Shown: piece by piece, positions 1 to 13,185 of the stretch
Numbering within the stretch: the first letter of the stretch is position 1
Layout of the letters: each line of letters opens with the position of its first letter
NCBI GenBank assembly: GCA_963082975.1
Contig: OY720350.1
Span: 52,158,734-52,222,733, forward strand
Source of the DNA: Labia minor
Lineage: Eukaryota; Arthropoda; Insecta; Dermaptera; Spongiphoridae
Direction: 5' to 3'
DNA length: 64,000 nt
Notes under the pieces: generated by a model
The model's database searches: none
Told to the model about the DNA's origin: nothing
What the model saw: the letters and a program-made list of their open reading frames with translations, nothing else
Translations under genes and position numbers: made by a program

Positions 1-1149
1 TATTTGATTAAAAATCACATATTTTTTTGTTTTGTTTAAAAAATAATAACATAGATTATATAGATTAATTAAAATAATAAATTAGATTAAATTAAATAAT
101 TAATATTATAGGTCTATCAATTTAAAGGATTTTTTTTAGAAAACGAAATATTCTTATATCCTGCCCAAAAGAAAAGTTTTAATTTTTAATTTCAATTTAA
201 CTAGTTATAAATAGATAATTGTAGATATAGATAATAGATAAAATAAAAAAATTTCATATAAATTTATTAGAATAACTTTTCGATAAGTTATATTTTTTTA
301 ATATGTATATGTGAGTAGGTTATTTGCAGGAGCGGAGTAAGAGGCCCGTAAGGAGATGAAAAGTGTCTTATTATTATCAATAATGTAATACATATATTAC
401 AACGGTTAAGTCCCGACCTCTTCCTCTCTTTTGCACGATCTCTTTCTCTTTTGCACTTGATTTATATTCAACAGCTGCTCAATTTCTTGTTCTTCATCCA
501 TATTTCCGGCATTTTAAAAAGAGAGAGAGAAACAAAAAAAAAAAATAAATTGCATTCTGAGTGCATAAAGGCACGCGACAAAAACAAACCAAGGTTACCA
601 CCAACAACATTCATGCAAGTGCATCATCTTCGAATGTATTAAACACCGAATTATGACATTCTATTTACAAAAATAACTATAGAGTAAGTCATAAATAATA
701 ACCATTTATCACTACAAACAAATTAAAAAAAAATTGGTGGAATTATTGAGTTAGAAAAATCTATTTCGAATTAATTATATTGAACCTAACTATTGAAAAA
801 AAAAAAATTATTATTCATTACAAAATATATTCTATTAGATATTGCTTAATAAAAAGTAAATCTAGTAATTTAAATTTTCAAAAAATTCGATTATTAATAT
901 AGGTGACTCAAATAGGTGAAGAGGGGTTTGATTCCAATTTAAAAATGGCCGGTGGTTAGTCTTAAGACACTATGAGCAGATAATTTTCAAGGTAGATATG
1001 AAAGAAGAGAGAGGATAAAAAGAGGAGAACATTTGGAAAAATGTTATGTCATAACGTTCTATCTCTAGAAATATATCACTAGATATTATTTTATTATATT
1101 ATAATATATAAAATGTGATATATATGTTGATTAATAAAATTTTGAAAAT
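1..1149. other. Gene-free AT-rich stretch
   Basis: AT-rich with poly-A/T runs and a GAGAGA run near 519. A GGGTTTGATTCC near 925 resembles a polymerase III B box, but no A box at proper spacing or cloverleaf is seen. The missing C-terminal LSM11 exon was looked for here and not found. Confidence 0.5.
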
Positions 1150-1420
1150 TCAAAGGTGCCACAGGGTAGGAAGTAGCGAAGCTGCCTCATAGTTTCGTTG
1201 TCCCGGGGTCAAGTCCAGGGCTTGGCAAGGGAATTTCTCTAGCTGGGGTCTATGGGACGGAGTCAACCCAGCCTCCGCGATCAAATTTGGGAAGCTACTT
1301 GATAGCGCCTCCGATTAAGAAAATCAAGGTAAAGGTTGATAGGACCCGTTCTACTGATCATAGGACACCTCATTGATAGAACCGACTTGACAGATGTTGT
1401 CCTTGAGTAGGATGTACAAA
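1150..1420 (+). repeat. tRNA-derived SINE-like sequence
   Basis: This GC-richer block sits in AT-rich surroundings. It has an A-box-like element TAGCGAAGCTG (1174-1184) and a B-box-like element GGGTCAAGTCC (1206-1216) 32 bp apart. That is the arrangement of an RNA polymerase III internal promoter, although the spacing is shorter than in a true tRNA. No cloverleaf can be drawn. The downstream body (to about 1420) ends before a short T run at 1431-1437. A tRNA-head SINE copy is the best explanation; a degraded tRNA pseudogene is possible. Confidence 0.4.
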
Positions 1421-4400
1421 AGTCAGAGGTTTTTTTTATTATGAAAAAATTCATGAAAATTCTGATAGAGTTGTTCAAATAAGTTAACACTTTTGTTAGG
1501 TAAAATGTTCATTTACCAGGGTATAAAATGATTTTTCAAATTTTATATAAAGCAAAAAACTGCAAAATTAAATATCAAATTTATTATTTATTTCCTTAGT
1601 AATTGAAATGTTTAAATGATATATTTAATACAATTTTATTACAAAAAAAAATAATTATTTTTTTATATGAATAAATTGTATATTTTCATGAAAATGATAA
1701 AATAATATATTTTATAGTCATGATTTTATAACCATTTAATCATGATTAGAATTAACAAGAAATGGCCAATTGTATAGACGGGTCATTGCTCTCAGGGTGG
1801 GAGGGCCTCCTCTAAGGAGAGGAGTGCGCAGTTTAGCTTGAGAATGTTCCAAAAATTTTATTTTAAACATTTAGTATCTTTTAAAATTTTATCTTATTAT
1901 ATGGGTAAGGAATGAGATTCATAAATATACCAAATGATAATAAATTCATCGGTTTTTAAAATATAATTTCTGCAATATATGTGGGCCAAAATAAATAATA
2001 AAAAGGTAAAATACATCACATTATCTCTATGCATCTCAGAAAATCCTCATAGAACGATATTTGCTCATAGTTCTTATTGCAGAGACAAAAGTCTGACTCT
2101 ATCTAACTAAAAAAGCCTACTGGTTTTGAAAAATATTGTAATATGTTATTTCCTTCGTGAGAGGAATTAATATACGAGGTCTGCTCAAAAGCAAAGGTGA
2201 ATTTTGAATTTTCGCGGGCTGTTTACATTTGATTATCGAAATTTTTTTTGTTATGTTGGTACACATATGTTTCTCATATGTCGACATTACCAGCCATTTT
2301 GAATTAGTAGTTTGTAATCTGTATTAAATTTTGCTGAGATAAAGTCGGAATCGAAGAACGAGCTGATGATAATATAAAATCATATGAAATAGAATAGAAT
2401 TTGGATTGATATGGATAAATATGGCAATTGTGACCTAAGGATGTTCAAATTCAGTAGAGGCATAGGTATATGAATAGAAATTGTTTGTATGTATATATTA
2501 AAAACAAATTCTTGTTTGGGAAATCAATATAAATTTCTATCGATATACATATCATTGATCAATCATTGATTTATTAAAGTTATTTTATTTTCTAGTTGTG
2601 AAGTGAATAATGAAAATATTTTTTCACTTTTAATTTTTTTCATTTTCTTATCTTTTTTTTTTTTATTTTCATTGGTATGCAATTTTTTATTTTATATGAA
2701 ATATTCGAAAATAATTTATAAATGTATAATATAATCACAATATTTAAAATATTGATAAGCTAAAAGATGGTTGATAATGCCAGGGACGGTGACCATGACC
2801 AAGTTTCTCTTTTGCATATCTGATTAGACTGAAAAATAAGTGTTTTACTCTTTTAAGTAAACAAAACATTTATTTGACTTTCGCTCATCAATAAAAAAAA
2901 AACTATTTTACATTCTCATCTACACATTGAATACCAATTTTGTTATATTACGTTGAATATTATATATATTATAAGTCTGGTTTATTACGACAATACTTAT
3001 TTTTTAAAATTAACTCAATATATAAAGATTTGAATGTTTTATACAATGACTATTAAGACCTAAACCCATTTTAACCACAATTATCGGATTTATTGTTTCT
3101 ATTAAGAACATTACTTATTAAGTCCTAGCAGCATATTGGTTATTAAACTAACTGGGATATTACGACATACCAATAAATCATGGGTCCTGTAGTACTCTGC
3201 ATCATCACTAGATTAGTATACGTAACCTTTGCCCGAAACATTAGAGGTGAAAAGTAGTTGAAACCATATTTGCCTGACCTGTACCCAAGTTCATAGCTTG
3301 GATTTAATGAAACTTTACTATTATTCCGTACTTGTTATAAGAGTACACCCTCACGTGACTGGTAGGCAAGAAACCAGTAGGGTTGCCCATTTTTTAGCAT
3401 ATGATTATGAAAATTAATGTTTTTGGAAAAAATATGGCTTTTTCGAAATTCAAAGCATTTCCACTAAACTGTTGTTTGATTAGGTCTTAAAAAGTTTTTA
3501 ATCAACTCCAAGTTTTAAGAGAATTCATTGTCCCTCCTTTCTCAGCAACGTTGCATTATCAACATTTGCCTACTAAAATATTGGATGTAAATTTGAACAG
3601 CGTTCTCTCTTATTGCGGTTCGACATTTGCTTACAAATAACTTGTGTAATGGTGAAGTCGGTAGTGTTAGGTGACTTCCAAATTGTTGGCGGCCCATAAA
3701 TCACAATCTTTGGGAATACTTCATAGTTTGTAAAATGTTTCATATGTTTGTGAATTGTTTTCTTCTTTAATGTTTTTTGGGCTCAAATACCCAATCGGAT
3801 CTAGATTCTTGTATTTTTTTAAACCAAATCACCCATCCACCGAAAAATGATCTTGTTCATTTTATTAATTACAATATATGAATGCGTATTTTAAAAGGCG
3901 CAAATAAAACCATATTTCAATCAAAATATGTGACTCTCGTATATTAAATATGTAGGTACTTAGTGAAATTTGATTAATTAAAAGTCCAATAAATGTAAAT
4001 AAAATCATTTTAATAAAGAAAAATATAAATTCCTAAATTATGCAAATATTATTTAATTATCCGTATAGTAACAAAATAAAATATAAATATCCATCTAATA
4101 ATATTGATTATAAATATAAAGCGTTTAAGAGAGAATATATCATCATATTAGTCCCATCAATTAAAAAATTATTATAGTGAAGTTTTATTTTAAAAATTTG
4201 AAATATTTAAAAATATATTTTATGGATTTTCTTTTTATAAATCTTAAAAAAAAAATCATTAAAAGTAATCATTTTTATTTGTATTTTTAAAGACTTTATA
4301 ATTAATTAATTTTTTTTTTTAATTATATAAATATAATTATTATTTTTTATTATAAATTATAAATTTTTATTATTAATTTAAAAGTTAAATAAATGTTTTT

Positions 4401-4689
4401 TTTTATTTCATTGAAAAATTAAAGAAATATAATATACATCAATATAAAAGAGGGAGGGCGAATTCATTTTAGTGAAAGGTGTTCGTTTGTTGACTTATTA
4501 CGGGGTGTGAATATGCAAGAAGGAGCGCGAAGCAGACATCGATTCTAGTGAAAGGATCGAATGAATGGAGTTATTGATGATTTCTACCTTGATATTTGAT
4601 TAAATATCGTTGTGAATAAGATTTCTCATTTTTTTTATTTATTTATTTATTTCTATCCCCAAATGGATACATTTTAAGTGAATTTATAC
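1421..4689. other. Gene-free AT-rich stretch
   Basis: Apart from the possible mariner end at 2174-2360, I see decayed non-coding sequence. It includes a small GGGCCTCCTCTAAGGAGAGG hairpin near 1803 and a less AT-rich part at 3100-3700 with no open frame. Confidence 0.5.
2174..2360 (+). mobile_element. Possible mariner-like 5' terminal region (relic)
   Basis: The segment begins ACGAGGTCTGCTCAAAAG, followed by an AATTTTCGCGGGC stretch and a GTTGGTACACATATG/TCGACATT region. This order resembles the terminal repeat and leader of insect mariner elements (recalled pattern). No matching 3' terminal repeat or transposase frame follows, so at most this is a truncated copy. Confidence 0.25.
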
Positions 4690-4990
4690 CTAATAAGGGG
4701 AGGGAATGAGGGGAAGGCCGCGTTTTGGAGGAAGGTCGGCCACTCACCCAGGAAGAGGCGCGCACGCGGGGGGATCGAACCCGGACATGGCCAGGAACAT
4801 TCACCCCGCGCAGGAAGCAACTCAGAAGCAAGACAGAGCGCGGGAGGGAGATCTCCTTTCTTCCAGACTCCAAAGACAACAAATCGAGTAAGGCGGGCGG
4901 GATGGCTCACTGATCAAACAACAGAGTACAGTGTGTGCTGTTCGGATACACACACACCCCCTCCCCCCTCCCCATCCCCCTCTCGCATGT
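4690..4990. other. GC-rich island, function unknown
   Basis: A sharp GC-rich, CpG-containing block (for example around 4725-4830) lies in a very AT-rich region and ends in a CA/C-rich run near 4950-4980. Short frames are open on several strands at once, as expected by chance in GC-rich DNA, and none shows a recognisable domain. It could be an enhancer, a non-coding exon or an old repeat. Confidence 0.3.
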
Positions 4991-5875
4991 CCTGATCCTC
5001 AATCATCCATCTCGATTCTAATTTTAATTCTCATCTCATGTTAAAAAAAAAAATCACAAAAATTCAACAAATATAGTGAACAAAGAATTTGACTTGGAGG
5101 AGCAAAAAAAAAAAAAAAATTGATCGGATGGAGCAATGAAAGAATTGCATGTAAAGATGAAATCAATCAATTTTGAACATCAAATTGTAAATGAATCGAT
5201 AATTAATTTTCTTCTCTCCACGAAAAAATATATTTCTAACATACATTATTAATAATTTCAAATGAATATTAAACATAGAAAAAATATAAGAAAAAAAAAT
5301 AAAAATAGATTAAACTTAATCAATGTTTATCATTTATTATCAGAGGGATTTAATATTTTTATAGAAATATCTAAATTAAAATATAAAATAATAATTAAAA
5401 TGGTTCATTCTAATTGATCAAATTTCTTAATTTATCAAATTTTAATGAATTTATTTCAATTTGAATCGAACTTAGAACTTAAATAAAATTTGAATATTAG
5501 AAAGATTATAGAAAATGTATAGAAAAATAATATCATTTATCTATATCTATTTATTTATATAAAAAAAAAAATGGTGTTGCTAATGATCTTGAAAGATCTT
5601 GGCCGCATGAAACATATTTCTTCATCAGTCTTTCGTTATCTTCATCCAATTCCTTATTTTTCCCATATTGGATTTTCTATTATCTTTCCACTACCTTCTC
5701 GGTCTATCTATCTCTTCGATTTTATAATTATAACTATTTTTGGGGTTACTTAGAGGTCCTGTAATTCTTTATTTTCCAATATCTGTTCTACACTGTAATA
5801 TTATTCATTTACCAATTCATAAATGTCATGGAGAATTAAAATCTCTAAATTTATGATATTTTGATTTATTTAAAA

Positions 5876-6138
5876 CAGCGGTCGGGGAATTTTTTTAATC
5901 ATTACCCCAAAATATTTTTGTGTAAGTTGATATTACCCCATGATGAAGAACAAAAAAAAACAACGAAATCTCTTTTTAGCATCTTTCTTATTATAGCCCC
6001 CATGATAATTTTGAAAAGAAAATAACTAAAAAACACTAACAGGTTTATAAAATAACAATTTAAAAATATATACTGTTTACTCACAAAAGTTTCATTTTAC
6101 CCCATTTGGGGTAATTTACCCCGGTTCCCCGACCACTG
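5876..6138. mobile_element. hAT-type MITE, 263 bp
   Basis: The element begins CAGCGGTCGGGGAA (5876-5889) and ends with the inverted TTCCCCGACCACTG (6125-6138), with one mismatch. It is flanked on both sides by the 8-bp duplication ATTTAAAA (5868-5875 and 6139-6146). Eight-bp target duplications and CAG...CTG ends are the signature of the hAT superfamily. Internally it has ACCCC/GGGGT-rich subterminal motifs and no transposase, so it is non-autonomous. Confidence 0.88.
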
Positions 6139-6146
6139 ATTTAAAA

Positions 6147-7831
6147 CATGGAGTCATTAAGTGTATTACAAAAAAGCTATATATATAATATTTCAAAACT
6201 TAGCTTAGATTAAAAAGCCACTAGAATCATATGTTTTAATTTAGAAAAAGTCTCTCTCAATGTTATGATTTCGACACCTGTAAAAATTTATTGGCACCTG
6301 TTGATTAGTTACTGATTTTCGAGTTCAAAGACCTTTTAATACTTGAATTTATATGTTTATTTTTTGTTCATAATATGCTAATATCATATAATAAGATTAG
6401 AAAGATAAATAAAATTGAATATATGTATAATATTTTTATAATTAAATTAATGAAAATTAATTCTCAGATATTAAAAATATTCGGCCTTTAAAACTCTCCT
6501 ACTAATAATCACACATATGAAAATTTAACATTTTTTTTTTAAATGTTGAAATATTCTTATAGATCATATATCTATAGAAAGACATTATAATTATGAAATA
6601 TTTTTAAAAAAATAAAAACTCATGAAATAAAAAAATGGAGATGGATGCAACTTAAACACGATGATAGTTTTAATCTCTAAAATATTTATTTGATTATTTT
6701 TTATCTACTTATTATTTCAACTAAATGTATTTTGATATTTTAAAAATATCATTAATCCTAAAAAAAAAAAAAAAAATTAAAAATAAATTTATTTTTGGAA
6801 AGGATTATTATTGTAATAATACGAGTTGTTGAAAAGAGACAAGGGCATTCGTTCGTGGGCTACCGTCGAGAGCAGACGGACTAGATTGGAAGAAAAAAAG
6901 GACCACCATTACACTTGGTCGTCCACGGACTATCGCTTACAAAAGGACAGGCTACATTATTAACAAAAAATATTGTTTTCCAAGAAGGATTGTTTTTTTT
7001 TATTTTATAATTCAAGAATTAAAAAAATTGTTTACCCACAAATATTGGTCTACTTATAACTTTTATAAAACGTCTTTATATATTTTTTGTTTTATAAAAA
7101 AATAAAAAAAAAAAAATTACTGTATTTGATTTTATAAATTAAAATCTTTACCTTTCAATCTTTAAAGGTTTTAAAAATTTATAATTAAACATTAAATATA
7201 ATAAATCTTATTATAAATTTTATTGTTAATGGTAAATTTAATATTTTTTTCTTTTTTTGTAGTCCAGATCTCCAGGTCAATTCACGCCGATTCAAAGTCC
7301 ACCCTTTTCCATTACACATTTGAGACCAACCCTTCTTTTTCTTAGATTTTCCCCTTCAATATCCACCCATATACAAAAAAATCATTACAGTATGTAAAAA
7401 TACGAAGAGAATATATTATATTATATTATAAAAACAAATGTGGCTTATTTGCAAACAATGAGCCCATATAATCTAGAAAGAAATAGAAATGCAGGTGTTG
7501 ATCTCTGATGAAAGATTATTTCCCTCCCATATCGATTGACAATTCTGAATCATTTTTCAATTTCAATAAAGATATTTTGCAATTTGTTTACAGTTCTGAC
7601 TATAAATAAAAATTAAATCTGATAACGTTAACGACTGGCCCTCTGTTATGCTCTGTTTTAAATAATATTACAAAATATATATATATATATATTAATGTCA
7701 CATTTAATAAATTAGTATTTAGTTTTATTGTTATATTGTTTATTATTGATAGGTAATTTAATATATTGATTATCCAAATTAAAACCTGTTTAGCGTGAAA
7801 CCTTTTGCCAGGTATAAATAACAATATATCT
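6147..7831. other. Gene-free AT-rich stretch
   Basis: Mostly A/T runs. A short less AT-rich part at 6830-6950 and a pyrimidine-rich part at 7260-7370 carry no open frame or recognisable element. Confidence 0.5.
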
Positions 7832-8140
7832 TCTATATATATAAAAAAAAGTTTTTGTCTGCACATTGCTCAGAATTTAAAATTTTTTGCATATCTTCGC
7901 GTTTCATGACATCTAGAATACAAAAATGACTTTAGCATTTTTCATGTCTGTCTGTCTGTCCGGAAAATAATTATTTTATGGGCTCAGAATTCGCTGAACC
8001 GATTTCTATGAAATTACATCACAATATTCTTATATACCTCTATAGTAACATAGGCTATAAATTTTATTAATATCTAATCAATAACCGCAGGAATTAATTT
8101 TTTAAAGTTTATATAATTCTCCGTGAGAATATTTTAAAGA
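7832..8140 (+). mobile_element. Helitron-like 5' region, copy 1
   Basis: The copy starts TCTATATATATAAAA, then GTTTTTGTCTGCACATTGC, a short TCTG repeat, and GCTGAACCGATTTCTATGAA. This body is shared with 25149-25525 and, more diverged and inverted, with 12163-12345. A TC start followed by a TATA run and an ACCGATTT.TATGAAATT block is common in insect non-autonomous Helitrons (recalled pattern). No hairpin/CTAG 3' end was found for this copy. Confidence 0.5.
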
Positions 8141-9353
8141 TAGAAAAAAGCCACTCATTCTATCAATTATTTCTAATACCTAAAAATATACATTAAAAAA
8201 CATCTTATTCTACTTACACAATGTTGATAATTCGATATTCAAAATTAAAAAAAATTAATTCATAAAAATTAATATTATAAAAAAGATTTAGAGGAAAATT
8301 AATAAATTAACCTACAAGTAATATTGTTTTTATTTATATACTTTTAATATATTATATATATATATTTAAGGTTAATTTAAAATCATTTGTTTTCCGGATC
8401 GATTTTAAATTTAATAAATACCTTATTTCTGACATTTAAATTGATTTTATTCATCAATTTAATTATTTCAATTTCAATTATGAATTTTATATGATTTTAA
8501 ATGAAAAAGTATCAGTCTGATTGACAAGAAAAAATAAAATAATTAATAAAAATATGCAAAAATCATATTTTTGGTTAAATCATTATTATTATTTGTATAT
8601 GGTTATGGTGGTCTTCCTCATTTTAATAATTTCTTTATGCGTGGGAGTAATTCAATGTAACATTGCCCTCGCTATTCCTCTCCTTCCCTTGGAGAATATA
8701 CGTCAATGACCTCACTCTGTAAATATTTACTGCAACGTCTCTCTCTTTCGCTCTTTTTTTTACATAGATTCATACATCTCCCTCCATTCATATATATATA
8801 TATATATATATATTTAAGACACATTTTACTGAAACTTTTTTCTTTTAGACTATTTTTCTAAGAAAGAATTAATCAATATATAAGAAATTAAAATTAGAAG
8901 ATAGATTTAACCTTTGATCAATGCGGAAAAATGGAAAAGAATAATATAGAAACCATTGATGACGTATAGTCAAAAAATATAGCTACGAAATCAATGATCC
9001 AATTGATAAACTTAGCCCGAAATTTTTTTTTTAGATTCTTTTTATTTATACATTTTAACAAATTCACTTTTATTGATAAATATCTAAATATAAATTCTTT
9101 TTATCTAATAAAGAAATCAGAAAGAAGCCACTTGAATCATTGCAAAGTATTAAATAAATCGATATATAAATATAGATATATGAATATAATTATACCATTC
9201 TTCACTGATTGGTATGTGTATTTCAAAGATAATTAAATATTGAATGGAACCACAGAGCCATAGAAATAGATAAATTTTTAAATAAATACTCATTTCTTAG
9301 AAAAAAAATAATATAATATAACATAATATAATATTTTTTAATTTTTATAATAA
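8141..9353. other. Gene-free AT-rich stretch
   Basis: Contains AT microsatellites near 8790-8813 and short Asn/Lys/Phe-rich frames typical of AT-rich non-coding DNA. Nothing else recognised. Confidence 0.5.
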
Positions 9354-9355
9354 TA

Positions 9356-9964
9356 CACCTATCCCCCGATTTACACGGTACTTGTTTTACACGTTTTCGC
9401 TTTTACACGGTTTTCCAAATAAGTTTTTTTTTTGTTTTTATCGCACTCTACTAAATGCTACTGTGTACACATCTCATGGGGAATCCCGAGCTTATGTGCT
9501 GACTTGCTGCACATGCACACTGTGTCTGTATTTCTTTGCATAAAATTAAAGTTTTATCTACGGAAAATTGTATTTGAGTGAAAGTTTCACAGTTTCAGAA
9601 AGATTTAATTTTTCATATTCCAACCTTCGATTCCGAAAAAAAGAATGAGAGTAATTTCTGATAGTGATGAAGGATAATAAAACACCTTTGGTTGTATTCT
9701 TTGTTCTTCTGTTTAATGTATTGTAATTAAATAAAAAAAAACAGTGTTTCCGTAATATATTACATATTTTAACCTGTCAATGCATTTTATTTTTATTTCT
9801 GTGTACACCTAAAAATATTGAAAAAAATCACAACTGTTAAATAGCAAAATTATGCATTTTCTGCAAGCTTTTCGATTTACACGGTTTTGACTTGAAAATT
9901 TTCAATTTTCGATTTACACGTTTTTCTCAGGAACGTATCTACCGTGTAAATCGGGGGATAGGTG
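9356..9964. mobile_element. Tigger/pogo-like MITE, 609 bp
   Basis: The element has perfect 25-bp terminal inverted repeats (9356-9380 and 9940-9964) that begin CACCTATCCCCCGATTTACA. It is flanked by TA on each side (9354-9355 and 9965-9966), the target preference of the Tc1/mariner/pogo group. TTTACACG-type motifs recur near both ends, like the subterminal motifs of Tigger elements. It has no transposase frame, so it is a non-autonomous derivative. Perfect repeat ends suggest a fairly young insertion. Confidence 0.85.
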
Positions 9965-10084
9965 TATATATTATTGACCATTATTTTGTTTAGTGAGGTT
10001 TAAACCCATTTAAATTAAAATATTCTCCTTTAATTAACAAATTTTAATAAACATATAAATTGATTTTCGTTACTAGAAAATGAA

Positions 10085-10600
10085 AAAAATAAGCCAGGCA
10101 CACACACACAGAACCGACCGACGATTTGAAATAAATTAATTTTCAAACATTTTATATATATATATATATAATTATATATAAAGTATAAAAAAATATTTTT
10201 AAAACTTGAATTAAAATGATTAAATTATATTATCTTGGTTTTTATTTTTAGTTTAATTACTCAATTATTAATTACTACTATATTTCAAGTGAAAAATTTC
10301 CGAAAATGAATATAAAATTAATACTTTGTAAACTACCACTTTCGGTTTCCAGATATACACCAAAAGTCTATGAACTCATGCTAAATTAAGTATATATACC
10401 AAATTTTATCAAAATCCCTTGAGTACTCGTAGACGTCTATACGGGCACACACAACGGACAGACGGATATCATACTAATAATACTTTTTTCTGTTAACAAA
10501 ATACATTATTCGTGGAGATATGTAAAAATCTCTACATGTGAAATTTGGTGTGAAAACAATACCTTCCCTTCCTATCGTCTGTCTCGGTACAAAATTAATA
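10085..10600 (+). repeat. Dispersed repeat (CCGACCGACG family), copy 1
   Basis: It begins near AACCGACCGACGATTTG and ends near GTGAAAACAATACC followed by a TATCGTC segment. The same end sequences occur at 28226-28580 and, inverted, at 32225-32885. The interior has a GACAGACGGA stretch and an ACCAAATTT block. An AT dinucleotide run lies at 10151-10170. Confidence 0.55.
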
Positions 10601-11521
10601 AAATAAATATTAAAAACTCCTTCAATTTGAATTTTATTTGGAATAATTATAGAATAGTTACTAATTTAATGTTTACTTTAAATTGAACAAATTTCAAGTA
10701 TTGAATTGGAAATTAAAAAAAAACAACGAAAATAATCTCAAATTCATATTTTTCCTTTCTTTTTTAATTAAGAGATAAAAATCTCACTTTCTTGATTCCT
10801 TTTCAAAATTATAACTCCGAAAATAAGGCTTCCAAGCAGAAAAATTCATAGTACTAAACCAGAACATTCACTTTCAACAAATGAAAAGAGAAAATAAAGA
10901 GAAAGATAATACACTTAAACTAAATATATATTTATATTATTATATTTTATATTATATTAGAATAAATTTTTATTTTAAAATAATATTTTTTTTCCACCTC
11001 TCTCTAAATATATCAATCATTATGATTTTTTGTTATCAAAAATATTTGATATTTTAATATTGGTTATAATTCTTATAATTCAATATTACAAGGGCACAAG
11101 TAAAAATAAATCATTCAGGACTTTTATATAAATACATTAAGGTTTAAAATAGAAGAGAAATGGTAAATCATATTTTATAATCATAAAAAAAATGAGTTAT
11201 TTTCTTATTGTGATATAGACAAATATAAGTCTTTAGAAAATATATACTTATGAATGTTCATAATATATAATATACAGTATTTTCAATGATTCCATTTAAT
11301 TTTATAATATATTAGGATCATAGGATTTCATTATTAACGTAAATAGATTTTTTTTTATTAACTAATAGATTAAAATTTATGCAAAATGAAAAATTAATAA
11401 AGAAGAACTCTAATTTTAATTTATTTTATTTTAATTCATTGAATTGTTCAAACTCCAATGCACAATTAAGGCTCAATTACAAATTTCAAAAAAAGTCATT
11501 ATTTAATTATATATTAGTTAA

Positions 11522-11554
11522 ACTAGGTGTGTTTCGACGTTCTTCGCACCTAGT
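11522..11554. other. Short hairpin
   Basis: ACTAGGTG (11522-11529) and CACCTAGT (11547-11554) form a perfect 8-bp inverted repeat around a 17-nt loop rich in TTCG. It is too short to classify. Confidence 0.35.
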
Positions 11555-11711
11555 CAGGACGTTCTATTCCCTGTACTTCGGAGTGATACATGTATTTTGT
11601 TGAAATTCTGAGTGTATTTTTATTTCAATTAGTATATCAAAACTTTCATTTTATTTTTTAATTTTATCACTAAATTAATTATATATTTTCTTGTATATGC
11701 TATAATAGGAT

Positions 11712-11972
11712 ACTATCTATCTATCTCTGTGACTCTACGGAGTTCTTGGCCGCAGCAACCATACTTCTCCAAGTATCCCAATTCTGAACCACAACCCTCT
11801 AATTCCTACCCTCTCCCATCTCCCTCAAGTTTCTTCCTACATTATCCACCCACCGCGACCAAGCGGACGTTTTCCCCACTCGGTCTCCTCACCAATAAAT
11901 TTTTCGCCATTCTTTCCTCTCCCATTCTAACCACATGTCCTGCCCATCGCACCCTTCTCGATTTTATTATAT
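11712..11972 (-). mobile_element. Non-LTR retrotransposon (LINE) 3' end, copy 1
   Basis: Read on the minus strand, it codes RRVRWAGHVVRMGEERMAK followed by a frame break and remnants of the downstream region. It ends in a GATA-type tail (plus-strand TATCTATCTATC). The R(L/V)RWAGHV.RM block is a widespread C-terminal signature of arthropod LINE ORF2 proteins. This is a 5'-truncated, frameshifted relic. The same 3' end and tail recur in copies at 13965-14872, 27115-27866 and 39440-40005. Confidence 0.8.
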
Positions 11973-12162
11973 AATGGGATACAATATTCCTAAATAATAT
12001 TTTTATTATAATGGGAAAAATTATATACGCGTATTTAAGTAAATCTAAAGATAGAGACATAAGAAATTATATTTAACTACATATATATAAACATAAAATA
12101 CAAACAAAATTAGATCAGAGATGTCTTTTAATAGAAACTTATCTATCATTGATAAATAAAAG

Positions 12163-12345
12163 CCTATATATATAAAAGCCTATGTTCAAATAAGGATATA
12201 TTCTAATGTAATTTCATAGAAATCAGTCCAAACAATTTTGATTCTATAGCCATATTTTCCCGGACACACAAGAAAAATTCCCCATTTCATGAATGATATG
12301 CAAAAACTTTCGAATTCTAAGCAATGTACAGACTTTATATGCGTA
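12163..12345 (-). mobile_element. Helitron-like 5' region, copy 2 (inverted, diverged)
   Basis: On the minus strand it reads GTCTGTACATTGCTTAGAAT, then TTTTTGCATATC, CCGGGAAAAT and GATTTCTATGAAATTACAT. These match the order of blocks in 7832-8140 and 25149-25525. It is truncated and more diverged than the others. Confidence 0.5.
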
Positions 12346-13185
12346 TATATGTACCATAAATATGGTATAAATATATATCGATCAATTATTTAGTTACTTG
12401 TCTCTAAATAAGCAATTAGATACTGTGGTTAATATAAAATTTAATTATTTAAATGCCTTTCCTTATCCCTTAATAGAAAAAGCAATCTCAAGTTTAAAAT
12501 ATACACAATTGTACATACATAAAACAAACACTAATTTTGGCTCCCTTTTCGTATGAATTTGAATTTAAATCCACAAAATTTAACTCTACTCTCCTTTTAG
12601 AAGGTACCCTTGAGGGCTCTATAAACGCCCTTGTTAAAATATAAATAAATAATTATCCAAAAAGTGTTTAATTCTTAATGAAAAACGTTAAAAATATAAA
12701 TATTTTAATTTTATTTTAAATTTAATTCCCTTTGTAAACGGAAATTTTAGATATGTATACATATATGTACAATTTTCCAATCCTCTTGTATATTATTTAT
12801 TTTTAATTTTTAATTGGATCAGAATTATTATTTGAGTTATTATTAATATTTATTTTAATTATTGATTTATTAGAAATAAATAAAATAGAAGAGGAAAGAA
12901 AAATTAAAATGAAAAAAAATAATAGAAAAAAATTTTATTTATTTTGTATCAGATAGTAAAAATTAGAGTAAAATAATCAGAATATTTAAAATACATCTTT
13001 AATATAAATTAGAATAATTAATTAATTAAACTTTATTGTTAAGTAATGATGAATGTTAAATTTCGAATATAAACTTTCAAAAATCAATAATTAAATTCAT
13101 TTCTTATATAAATATAATATTTTAATATTTTTTTTTTTTTTTTTTAGAAATCATGAATGTATTAAGTGAAAATTGATTAACTTAC

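Noticed and set aside
4643..4995. Cluster of overlapping short frames on both strands
   Set aside because: They arise from GC-rich DNA with few stop codons; no start context, domain or splice-supported structure.
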